Positions 1-5,422 of a DNA stretch of 7,463 bases are shown here, one piece after another (positions within the stretch are counted from its first letter, which is position 1; each line of letters begins with the position of its first letter). The position numbers and the translations under genes were made by a program. The stretch comes from an uncultured Oxalobacteraceae bacterium (GTDB lineage Bacteria; Pseudomonadota; Gammaproteobacteria; Burkholderiales; Burkholderiaceae). The DNA lies in the NCBI GenBank assembly GCA_946479705.1, contig CAMLHI010000097.1:1-7463 (forward strand), read 5' to 3'. Under the pieces are notes generated by a model, which ran no database searches, was not told the DNA's origin, and saw only the letters and a list, made by a program, of their open reading frames with translations.

Positions 1-57
1 CTGCCGGCCGAGGAGTTCTACGCCGACGCCTTCACCACCGAGGCCGATCTGGCCTGA
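1..57 (+). CDS. C-terminal end of an upstream gene (possibly an FAD/NAD(P)-binding oxidoreductase)
   Basis: Reading from base 1 gives an open frame of 18 codons ending LPAEEFYADAFTTEADLA and a TGA stop at 55-57. The gene begins outside the window. The ending resembles the 'fY.DaF' C-terminus found in ferredoxin-reductase-like flavoproteins that feed electrons to oxygenases, but 18 residues are too few to assign a family, so this is only a guess. The stop lies 26 bp before the next start on the same strand, with no terminator between them, so the two genes are probably co-transcribed. Confidence 0.55.
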   Translation: MPAEEFYADAFTTEADLA

Positions 58-83
58 TCCCATCCCTATCGAAAGGTCACTCC

Positions 84-821
84 ATGCAGCAGCACAACCG
101 TTTCCTTCGTCACATTGCCCTGGCCGTCCTGGTGGCCGCTTCCGCCGCCGCCGTCTTGCCCGCCATGGCCGACAGCGCCGACTTCAAGGCGGCCATCGAC
201 AACCCGGCCCGCGCCGACGACCGCAAGGACGATGCCAAGCGCAAGCCTGCCCAGTTCCTGGAGTTTGCCAAGGTGCGGCCCGGCATGAAGGCGCTCGACC
301 TGATCACCGGCGGCGGCGCCACCGCAACCCTGCTGGCGGCCGCGGTCGGCCCCAAGGGCGAAGTCTGGGCGCACAGTTACAAGGCCGCGCCGCAACTCGA
401 TGAACGCCTGGCCATGTTTCCGATGGCGAACCTGCATGCCTTCGTGGCGCCGGCCGACAATCCGGTCCCGACCAACGCGCCCAAGTTCGACCTGGTCGCC
501 ACCAATATGAATTACCACGACCTGGTCAACGCCGGCGTGGACCGCGCCGCCATGAACAAGCACATCTACGAAGCGCTCAAACCGGGCGGCTACTATGTCG
601 TCATCGACAATGCCGCCAAGGATGGCAGCGGCCTGGCGGCCACCAAGGACCTGCACCGCATCGACGAAGCGGCGGTGATTGCCGAAGTCACCCAGGCCGG
701 CTTCAAGCTCGACGCCAAGGGCGACTACCTGCGCGTACCGGCCGATCCGCGCGAGCAACCCTTCTACACGATGAACGGCAAGCCGGACGACAAGTTCGCG
801 CTGCGCTTCGTCAAGAAGTAA
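84..821 (+). CDS. Secreted SAM-dependent methyltransferase-like protein (COG4798 type)
   Basis: A 245-residue protein. Residues 1-29 form a signal peptide: basic start (R6, R9), an Ala/Val/Leu-rich core, and an AMA cleavage site before D30. The mature part has a class I methyltransferase layout: motif I at 70-84 (ALDLITGGGATATLL), a second strand ending EVWAHS near 93-98, FDLVATNMNYHDL at 135-147, LKPGG at 165-169 and HRID at 191-194. The glycine loop is ITGGG rather than the usual GxGxG, and the acidic residue normally found at the end of strand 2 (ribose contact) is missing or replaced by H97/S98. The YHD and HRID signatures match a predicted methyltransferase family of unknown substrate. 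Start chosen at ATG 84, with GAAAGG at 71-76 seven bases upstream. It probably shares a transcript with the gene ending at 57. The fold is clear; activity, substrate and SAM use outside the cytoplasm are unproven. Confidence 0.85.
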   Translation: MQQHNRFLRHIALAVLVAASAAAVLPAMADSADFKAAIDNPARADDRKDDAKRKPAQFLEFAKVRPGMKALDLITGGGATATLLAAAVGPKGEVWAHSYKAAPQLDERLAMFPMANLHAFVAPADNPVPTNAPKFDLVATNMNYHDLVNAGVDRAAMNKHIYEALKPGGYYVVIDNAAKDGSGLAATKDLHRIDEAAVIAEVTQAGFKLDAKGDYLRVPADPREQPFYTMNGKPDDKFALRFVKK

Positions 822-828
822 GCGGCAC

Positions 829-854
829 CCGGGGAGCGCCCGCGCGTTCCCCGG
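829..854 (+). terminator. Strong hairpin, likely terminator of the methyltransferase gene
   Basis: Starting eight bases after the stop codon, bases 829-839 pair with 844-854 in an 11-bp stem (one G-U pair) around a CCGC tetraloop. No T-run follows, so it is not a textbook intrinsic terminator, but position and stability suggest a 3' end or a transcript-protecting structure. Confidence 0.55.
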
Positions 855-856
855 CG

Positions 857-871
857 GCAGGGCCGCCCTGC
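857..871 (+). terminator. Second hairpin following the first
   Basis: GCAGGGC (857-863) and GCCCTGC (865-871) are perfect inverted copies around one base, which as RNA gives a 6-bp stem with a CCG loop. It lies two bases after the first hairpin. There is no T-run. It may back up termination, or act as a pause site before the MFS gene. Confidence 0.4.
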
Positions 872-890
872 AGAGGCGAGCGAGATCGGG

Positions 891-896
891 CACAAT
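891..896 (+). promoter_or_regulatory. Candidate -10 element for the MFS gene
   Basis: CACAAT matches the sigma-70 -10 consensus at four of six positions and lies just after the double hairpin. No convincing -35 element is visible. Transcription would begin near 902-903, at or next to the ATG at 902. This argues for translation starting at the next in-frame ATG (956), which has a Shine-Dalgarno. Confidence 0.35.
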
Positions 897-955
897 AGCC
901 GATGCTTCCACGAAGCATTACCGCTCATCTGCCGCCCGCGCCATCGAAAGTCTTC

Positions 956-2215
956 ATGTCCGTCCTGTCGTCCTCCACCGGTTTGGCCATCCTGCGCAAC
1001 CGCAATTTTTCCTTCTATCTTGGCGCGCGCGTGCTCGGCACCCTGGCCGTCCAGATGCAAAGCGTGGCCATCGGCTGGCAGGTGTATCAGATGACCGGCA
1101 GCCTGTTCGACCTGGGCCTGATCGGCCTGGCGCAGTTCGCTCCCTTTCTGGTCCTGATCCTGCTGGCCGGCCACGCCGCCGACCGCTACAAGCGCCGCAA
1201 CATCATCCTCGCCTGTCTCGCTGTGCAATTGTTATGCGGACTGCTGTTGCTCAGCTTTACGCTCAGCGGCGCCAGCGTGGTGTGGCCGGTGTTTGCGATC
1301 CTGGTGCTGTTCGGCAGCGCGCGCGCCTTCATGATGCCGGCCACCCAGGCCGTGCTGCGCAATATGGTACCCACCGAGAACTTCAGCCAGGCCGTGGCCC
1401 TGAGCTCGTCGGCCTTTCACGTCGCGGTGATCACCGGTCCGGTGCTGGGCGGGCTGCTGTATGTGCTCGGCCCGGCCACCGTGTACGTGAGCGCGTCGGT
1501 ACTGCTGGTGCTCTCGGTTTTCCTGATGAGCCTAACTATCAGCGCGCCCCAGGCCGTCAGCACGGCCGCCGCCACCTGGCACACGGTGCTGGAAGGCTTG
1601 CGCTTCGTCTGGTCGCGTCCGATCATGCTGGGCGCCATGTCGCTCGACCTGTTCGCGGTGCTGTTCGGCGGCGCCACCGCCCTGCTGCCGGCCTATGCCC
1701 ACGATGTGCTGCAGGCCGGCCCCAGTGCCCTGGGCTTGCTGCGCACCGCGCCGGGCGCCGGCGCCGCGCTGTGTTCGGTGGTGCTGACCTTCCATCCGAT
1801 CCGCCGCCATGTGGGCGCCTGGATGTTCGGCGGCGTCGCCTTGTTCGGCCTGGCAACCGTCGTGCTGGGCCTGACCAGCAATTTCACCATCGCGCTGCTG
1901 TGCCTGGCACTGCTGGGCGCGGGCGACATGGTCAGCGTGTATGTGCGCCATTTGCTGGTGCAATTCGAAACGCCGGACGAGATCCGCGGCCGCGTCAGCG
2001 CGGTCAACGCGGTATTCATCGGCGCCTCCAATGAACTGGGCGAGTTCGAGTCGGGCATTACCGCTGGCTGGTTCGGGCTGGTGCGCGCCATGTTGTTCGG
2101 CGGTGCCGCCACCCTGGCCGTGACCGGCGTCTGGGCGCTGCTGTTCCCGGTCCTGTCGCGCATGGACAGGTTTCCTCACCACGAACAGGAAGCGGCGGCG
2201 GCCAAGACAGCTTAA
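956..2215 (+). CDS. MFS transporter, DHA3/EntS-like exporter
   Basis: A 419-residue integral membrane protein with about 12 hydrophobic segments, the usual length for the family. The N-terminal block (LRNRNFSFYLGARVLGTLAVQ at 13-33) and motif A between segments 2 and 3 (GHAADRYKRR at 72-81) are typical of MFS_3 proteins, the group containing the enterobactin exporter EntS. A conserved RGRVSAVN loop lies in the C-terminal half. It probably exports a small molecule by proton antiport; the substrate cannot be read from sequence. ATG 956 is chosen because GAAAG at 946-950 lies five bases upstream and the protein then starts where relatives start. ATG 902 would add 18 Pro-rich residues and coincides with the predicted transcription start, so it could only serve as a leaderless start. 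The PhyH-family gene follows 79 bp downstream on the same strand, so the exporter may handle a product of that enzyme. Confidence 0.9.
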   Translation: MSVLSSSTGLAILRNRNFSFYLGARVLGTLAVQMQSVAIGWQVYQMTGSLFDLGLIGLAQFAPFLVLILLAGHAADRYKRRNIILACLAVQLLCGLLLLSFTLSGASVVWPVFAILVLFGSARAFMMPATQAVLRNMVPTENFSQAVALSSSAFHVAVITGPVLGGLLYVLGPATVYVSASVLLVLSVFLMSLTISAPQAVSTAAATWHTVLEGLRFVWSRPIMLGAMSLDLFAVLFGGATALLPAYAHDVLQAGPSALGLLRTAPGAGAALCSVVLTFHPIRRHVGAWMFGGVALFGLATVVLGLTSNFTIALLCLALLGAGDMVSVYVRHLLVQFETPDEIRGRVSAVNAVFIGASNELGEFESGITAGWFGLVRAMLFGGAATLAVTGVWALLFPVLSRMDRFPHHEQEAAAAKTA

Positions 2216-2294
2216 GAAATAGTTTCTCGGCGAGCGCACTTTTTGGCGCCGCGATTGTCTCAGAAAGATCCGTGCATTGATTGGAGCATCTTTC

Positions 2295-3122
2295 ATGAGT
2301 ACAAGCAGCCCCGCCTTCGACGTCGCCACCATCATGGGCGGCCTGTATGGGGACGGCATCATTGCCTGCAAGGGCGCCTTCGAGTCCGCATGGGTGCGCC
2401 AGCTGGGCGAGGACATCGCGCTGCTGTTCGAGGAAGCACGCCAACGCCCAGGCGGCGCGCTGGAGCGCGGCCCCAGCCGTTACTACGTCGAAATCCACCC
2501 CGAGCGCCTGCGCGGCTTTGCCGACATCCTCGGCCATCCCTGGGTCATGGCGGTCTGCGTGGCCGTGCTCGGCCCCGACTACAAGGTGGTCGAAGCCGGC
2601 TTCGACGTGCCCGGACCGGGTGCGATGAAGCAGCCGTGGCACCGCGATTTTCCCGCGCCGCCGGAAACGACCATCGGGCGGCGCCTGAATTCGCTGGCAT
2701 TCAATATCACGACTGTGGACGTGACCGACGAGCTCGGTCCACTGGAAATCGCGCCCGGCACCCAGTGGGACGAATGGCAAGGCGGCGACCCAATGTTCCC
2801 CGGACCGGAACTGCATGCGCGCTACGAAGCGCGGCGCCAGCGCAAGTATCCGCAAGTGGGCGATATCTCGGCACGGTCGGCCCTGACGATTCACCGCGGC
2901 ACGGCCAATGTATCCCAGCGCGCGCGCCCGGTGTTCGTGCTGGGGGTCGACGCGCCGGACGGCCGCAATGCCGAAAAGCACGATCTGCAATTCACCCGCC
3001 CCTACTACGACAGCCTGCCTGCCGAACTGCGGCGCCATCTCAGCTGCCGCATCGTCGACACGCTCGAGCCCCTTTACCAGGCCCACACCATCGCAGGCTT
3101 GCTGATGGGCGCGCCGGGTTAA
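2295..3122 (+). CDS. Phytanoyl-CoA dioxygenase (PhyH) family Fe(II)/2-oxoglutarate oxygenase
   Basis: A 275-residue soluble protein of the PhyH family, which hydroxylates or otherwise oxidises small molecules using Fe(II), O2 and 2-oxoglutarate. The metal triad is visible: H116 and D118 in QPWHRDF, and distal H200 in IHRGTANVSQ. R211, eleven residues after H200, sits where human PhyH has its 2-oxoglutarate-binding Arg (H264/R275), so the site looks intact. The LEIAPGTQWDEW segment at 150-161 is the usual strand-loop before the distal His. The substrate is unknown; bacterial members act on fatty acyl groups, amino acids and natural products. Start is ATG 2295, with GGAG at 2283-2286 eight bases upstream; a TTG at 2277 is less likely. 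Its TAA overlaps the stop of the convergent regulator gene. No terminator is seen between it and the MFS gene, so the two may form an operon. Confidence 0.9.
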   Translation: MSTSSPAFDVATIMGGLYGDGIIACKGAFESAWVRQLGEDIALLFEEARQRPGGALERGPSRYYVEIHPERLRGFADILGHPWVMAVCVAVLGPDYKVVEAGFDVPGPGAMKQPWHRDFPAPPETTIGRRLNSLAFNITTVDVTDELGPLEIAPGTQWDEWQGGDPMFPGPELHARYEARRQRKYPQVGDISARSALTIHRGTANVSQRARPVFVLGVDAPDGRNAEKHDLQFTRPYYDSLPAELRRHLSCRIVDTLEPLYQAHTIAGLLMGAPG

Positions 3123-4078
3123 GCCTCCCTGCGGCGATACAGCGCGCGGTAGGCGGACGGCGAGGTCGCCAGCGCCTTGCGGAAATGCTGCCGCAGCGAC
3201 AGTGCGGAACCGAAACCCGCGCTCGCGGCGACCAGTTCCAGCGGCCGCGCGGTCGTTTCCAGCAAGCGCTGGGCCAGTGCCAGGCGCTGGCCCAGCAGCC
3301 ATTGCAGCACGCTGGTGCCGGTGGCTTCCCTTACATGGCGCGTGAAGCTGCGCCGGCTCATGGCCGCGCGCGCGGCCAGGGTATCGACCGTGTGCGCCTG
3401 GTCCAAGTGGGCCGCCGCCCATGCCAGCACGGCGGCGATGCGCTCATCGCCCGGCGTGCGTGCCAGCGGCTGTTCGATGAACTGCGCCTGCCCGCCCTGC
3501 CGGTGCGGCGCCACCACGAGCTGGCGCGCCAGGCGGTTGGCCAGTTCGGCGCCGCACAGCTGGCGCACCAGGTGCAGGCAGCAATCGAGGCCGGCGGCAA
3601 CACCGGCCGCGGTCACGATATCGCCCTCATCCACGTACAGCACATCGCTGTCGACCTCGATCGCAGGATAGCGTTCGGCCAGCTCGGCGGCCCAGCGCCA
3701 GTGCGTGGTGGCACGGCGCCCGTCCAGCAGGCCGGCCGCGGCCAGCACGAAACTGCCCAGGCACAGGCCGACGATGCGGGCGCCGCGCGCATGCGCACGC
3801 CGCAGCGCCTTCAGCAAGGCCGGCGGCGGCGGCTCGGCCGGATCGCGCCAGGTCGGCACGATGACGATATCGGCGCGCGCCAGCGCACTGAGCGAATGGG
3901 ACGGGGCGATGCCGAAGCCGGAGGTGGCGCGCAGTGCGCCGGCCTCGCCGGCACACACGCGCAGGTCGAACGCCGGCAAGCCAAGCGCGGCCCGCGCTTC
4001 GCCGAACACCAGGCAGGGTACGGACAGGTGAAACGGACTGATACGGTCGAAGGCGACCACGGCAATGATGGTAGACAT
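3119..4078 (-). CDS. GlxA-family regulator: DJ-1/PfpI domain fused to AraC helix-turn-helix
   Basis: A 319-residue cytoplasmic transcription factor. Residues 1 to about 190 form a DJ-1/PfpI (class I glutamine amidotransferase-like) sensor domain, with a nucleophile-elbow Cys at 106 (GLCLGSF) and the GRRATTHW signature at 120-127. In this regulator group the domain is generally thought to bind ligand rather than catalyse. Residues 212-316 form the AraC domain: first helix-turn-helix at about 230-250 (VDTLAARAAMSRRSFTRHVR), second at about 280-303 (LVAASAGFGSALSLRQHFRK), then the SPSAYR ending. Start is ATG at 4076-4078: a perfect TATAAT lies just upstream and the protein begins where relatives begin. 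A TTG-initiated extension to 4141 has no support. It is divergent from the isochorismatase-like gene, which is its most likely target. Its stop codon shares TTAA with the convergent PhyH gene. Confidence 0.93.
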   Translation of the reverse strand: MSTIIAVVAFDRISPFHLSVPCLVFGEARAALGLPAFDLRVCAGEAGALRATSGFGIAPSHSLSALARADIVIVPTWRDPAEPPPPALLKALRRAHARGARIVGLCLGSFVLAAAGLLDGRRATTHWRWAAELAERYPAIEVDSDVLYVDEGDIVTAAGVAAGLDCCLHLVRQLCGAELANRLARQLVVAPHRQGGQAQFIEQPLARTPGDERIAAVLAWAAAHLDQAHTVDTLAARAAMSRRSFTRHVREATGTSVLQWLLGQRLALAQRLLETTARPLELVAASAGFGSALSLRQHFRKALATSPSAYRALYRRREA

Positions 4079-4112
4079 GGCCCGATTATATCGAAGAACG
4101 TCATTCGGGCCA
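4078..4112. promoter_or_regulatory. Inverted repeat TGGCCCGA-N19-TCGGGCCA around the regulator promoter
   Basis: TGGCCCGA (4078-4085) and TCGGGCCA (4105-4112) are perfect 8-bp inverted copies. One arm covers the predicted +1 to the end of the -10 of the regulator; the other overlaps its -35 region. A protein bound here would block RNA polymerase, which fits autorepression. A second dyad with a different centre, CGAA-N2-ACGT-N2-TTCG (4092-4107), lies between the arms. Function is inferred from position only. Confidence 0.4.
4085..4090 (-). promoter_or_regulatory. Consensus -10 (TATAAT) of the regulator gene, predicting a leaderless mRNA
   Basis: On the minus strand the perfect hexamer TATAAT reads 4090 to 4085. 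Six bases (CGGGCC) separate it from the ATG at 4078, so the expected +1 is the A of the start codon. No Shine-Dalgarno fits in the gap. The -35 region (about 4107-4113) matches TTGACA at only three of six positions, so activity may depend on an activator or on an extended contact. Confidence 0.6.
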
Positions 4113-4136
4113 CTATCGCGCTGCGCCGCACCGGCC

Positions 4137-4142
4137 GACAAT
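4137..4142 (+). promoter_or_regulatory. Candidate -10 element for the isochorismatase-like gene
   Basis: GACAAT matches TATAAT at four of six positions and would place the transcription start near 4149, leaving a leader of about 19 bases containing the CGGAG ribosome-binding site at 4157-4161. No good -35 is seen, which fits a promoter needing an activator such as the divergent AraC-type protein. Confidence 0.35.
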
Positions 4143-4167
4143 ACAGCTTTCCATCACGGAGTTCACC

Positions 4168-4800
4168 ATGACACACCCACCGCGCCGCGCCCTGCTGGTC
4201 ATCGACGTCCAGCAGGAATACATCACCGGCAAGCTGCCGATCGCCTACCCGCCCGTGGCCGCTTCGCTCGCGCGCATCGTCCAGGCCATCGATGCGGCCA
4301 ATGCGCGCGGCGTGCCGGTCGTGCTGGTCCAGCAGGACGCCCCCGCCGGCGCGCCCCTGTTTGCCGAAGGATCGGACGGCTGGCAACTGCACCCCGAGGT
4401 AGCCGGGCGCCAGCACGCCCACCTGATCCGGAAAAAGCTGCCCAGCGCGTTTACGGGAACCGACCTGGCCGCATGGCTGTCCAAGCATGAGATCGACACG
4501 CTGACGGTGGCCGGCTACATGACGCAAAACTGCAATGCCTCGACCATCTTCGAGGCTGCGCATGCAGGTTTGCGCGTGGAATACCTGCACGACGCCAGCG
4601 GCGCGGTGGCCTACGCCAACGCGGCCGGCAGCGCCAGCGCGGAAGAAATCCACCGCGTGTGTTGCACGGTGTTTCACGCGCGCTTCGCCGCCGTGGCCGA
4701 TACGGCGGCATGGATCGCTGCCGTGGGCGCGGGCCAGGCGCTGGCGGCGGGCAACATCGTGGCCTCGCACGGGCAGGCGCAGGCGGCATCGGCGGCTTGA
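4168..4800 (+). CDS. Isochorismatase-like cysteine hydrolase
   Basis: A 210-residue cytoplasmic enzyme of the isochorismatase-like superfamily (nicotinamidases, carbamoylsarcosine and related amidohydrolases). The catalytic triad is recognisable: D13 in LLVIDVQQEY, Lys 89 (or 90) in IRKKLPSAFTGTDL, and nucleophile C122 in AGYMTQNCNASTIFEAA. The DASGAVAY segment at 142-149 is also typical. It probably hydrolyses a C-N bond in a small amide or ureide; the true substrate is not evident, and since the group catalysing vinyl-ether hydrolysis lacks this Cys, an isochorismatase reaction is unlikely. Residues from about 180 onward form an Ala-rich tail without recognisable motif. Start is ATG 4168, with CGGAG at 4157-4161 six bases upstream. 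The divergent GlxA-type regulator 89 bp away is its likely controller. Confidence 0.9.
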   Translation: MTHPPRRALLVIDVQQEYITGKLPIAYPPVAASLARIVQAIDAANARGVPVVLVQQDAPAGAPLFAEGSDGWQLHPEVAGRQHAHLIRKKLPSAFTGTDLAAWLSKHEIDTLTVAGYMTQNCNASTIFEAAHAGLRVEYLHDASGAVAYANAAGSASAEEIHRVCCTVFHARFAAVADTAAWIAAVGAGQALAAGNIVASHGQAQAASAA

Positions 4801-4836
4801 ATGCGCCCTGCCCACCCGGAATGTGCGCGGTTTCTT

Positions 4837-4871
4837 TTGACTATGGGCACAACAGCGTATGCGTGTAAGAT
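4837..4871 (+). promoter_or_regulatory. Weak candidate promoter for the HPF/RaiA-type gene
   Basis: TTGACT (4837-4842) is a good -35 match and TAAGAT (4866-4871) a fair -10 match, but the 23-bp spacing is too long for ordinary sigma-70 use. One of the two may belong to a promoter whose other half is poor. If TAAGAT is used, the leader to the HPF start is about 110 bases. Confidence 0.25.
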
Positions 4872-4904
4872 AAAGCCGTGTGCAAGCGTTGAGACCAAGC
4901 CTGG

Positions 4905-4928
4905 CCCGGTCACGCACAGTGAACCGGG
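4905..4928 (+). promoter_or_regulatory. Leader hairpin upstream of the HPF/RaiA-type gene
   Basis: CCCGGTCAC (4905-4913) pairs with GTG-A-ACCGGG (4919-4928): nine base pairs with a single bulged A and a GCACA loop. The 3' arm contains the GGG of GGGAG (4926-4930), the Shine-Dalgarno of the short upstream ORF at 4935. No T-run follows. It may regulate translation of that ORF. Confidence 0.4.
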
Positions 4929-4934
4929 AGCATC

Positions 4935-4982
4935 ATGCGCACAGGGGCTGGTGCGGCATCATTGATGAACAACCGGGAGTGA
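4935..4982 (+). CDS. Possible 15-codon leader peptide upstream of the HPF/RaiA-type gene
   Basis: ATG 4935 opens MRTGAGAASLMNNRE and stops at TGA 4980-4982, five bases before the HPF start and directly after its GGGAG ribosome-binding site, so ribosomes terminating here would stand on that site. It has its own GGGAG at 4926-4930, but with a short four-base spacing. The peptide shows no run of a regulatory amino acid and no membrane segment. Whether it is translated is unknown; chance is a serious alternative. Confidence 0.25.
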   Translation: MRTGAGAASLMNNRE

Positions 4983-4987
4983 AGCAT

Positions 4988-5356
4988 ATGCAAATCAACA
5001 TCAACACCGACAAGACGATCGAACGCCACCAGGGCCTGGACGACCATGTGCACAGCGTGGTCACCGCCGCGGTCCAGCGTTTTCGCGACCAGATCACGCG
5101 CGTCGAAGTCCACCTGAGCGACGACCTGAGCCAGAAATCGGCGGACGGCGGCAATCGCTGCATGCTTGAAGCCCGCGTCACCGGCTATCAACCCATTGCC
5201 GTGAGCGATCATGGCGGCACGCTGCACCAGGCCATCAGCGGCGCGTCGGACAAGCTCAAGCGCGCCATCGACAGCGCCCTCGGCCGCCTGCACGACAAGA
5301 AACTGCATGCCAAGCCGGAACTGGTCGATGAAACGACCGACGAATCCAGCGAATAA
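4988..5356 (+). CDS. HPF/RaiA family ribosome-associated protein
   Basis: A 122-residue protein with the beta-alpha-beta-beta-beta-alpha pattern of the ribosome hibernation factor/sigma-54 modulation family: first strand MQININTD, helix about 12-31, strand 37-45 (TRVEVHLSD), strand 57-66 (RCMLEARVTG), short strand 68-74, and helix 78-101 (DKLKRAIDSALGRLHDK). Such proteins bind the decoding region of the 30S subunit and silence ribosomes during stress. The domain fills residues 1-103, and a short acidic tail (about 107-122) replaces the dimerisation domain of long HPF, so it is a short form. It is not the standard hpf next to rpoN, so its exact role may differ; the YfiA/HPF label is by family only. 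Start is ATG 4988, with GGGAG at 4975-4979 eight bases upstream; an extension to ATG 4880 lacks support. A hairpin at 5375-5394 ends the transcript. Confidence 0.88.
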   Translation: MQININTDKTIERHQGLDDHVHSVVTAAVQRFRDQITRVEVHLSDDLSQKSADGGNRCMLEARVTGYQPIAVSDHGGTLHQAISGASDKLKRAIDSALGRLHDKKLHAKPELVDETTDESSE

Positions 5357-5374
5357 ATCCCCGGCCAGCAGCAC

Positions 5375-5394
5375 AGCGGCGCCCGCGCGCCGCT
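5375..5394 (+). terminator. Hairpin terminator after the HPF/RaiA-type gene
   Basis: AGCGGCGC (5375-5382) and GCGCCGCT (5387-5394) form a perfect 8-bp stem with a CCGC tetraloop, beginning 19 bases after the stop and followed by TT then CCC. The T-run is minimal, but position and stability support a terminator. Its centre, an 11-base GCGCCCGCGCG, is identical to that of the hairpin at 829-854. Confidence 0.6.
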
Positions 5395-5422
5395 TTCCCG
5401 GCTTGCACGTCCGCGCCAGCAT

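Noticed and set aside
902..955. N-terminal extension of the MFS protein from ATG 902
   Set aside because: It has no Shine-Dalgarno, it coincides with the predicted transcription start, and the 18 extra Pro-rich residues are not seen in the family. A leaderless start is possible but less likely than ATG 956.
2215..2227. AGAAA-TAG-TTTCT hairpin at the end of the MFS gene
   Set aside because: A five-pair AT-rich stem with a three-base loop overlapping the stop codon is too weak to act as a terminator.
2255..2281. Sigma-70-like TTGTCT and ATTGAT before the PhyH gene
   Set aside because: The spacing is 15 bp, the -10 match is poor, and the predicted transcription start would fall at or near the start codon; not strong enough to list.
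2058..3422. A 454-codon minus-strand open frame opposite the PhyH gene
   Set aside because: Low-complexity shadow of the MFS and PhyH genes, and it runs into the true regulator gene in another frame.
4079..4141. TTG-initiated extension of the GlxA-type regulator to 4141
   Set aside because: It has no ribosome-binding site and would place coding sequence over the regulator's own TATAAT and the divergent promoter region.
2243..4171. A 642-codon plus-strand open frame
   Set aside because: It lies out of frame over the PhyH gene and antisense to the regulator, with Arg/Pro/Gly-rich composition and no recognisable domain. Long empty frames are expected opposite GC-rich genes.
4845..4862. A sigma-54 promoter-like TGGGCAC followed by TATGC
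   Set aside because: The GG-to-GC distance is 15 bases, not the required 12.
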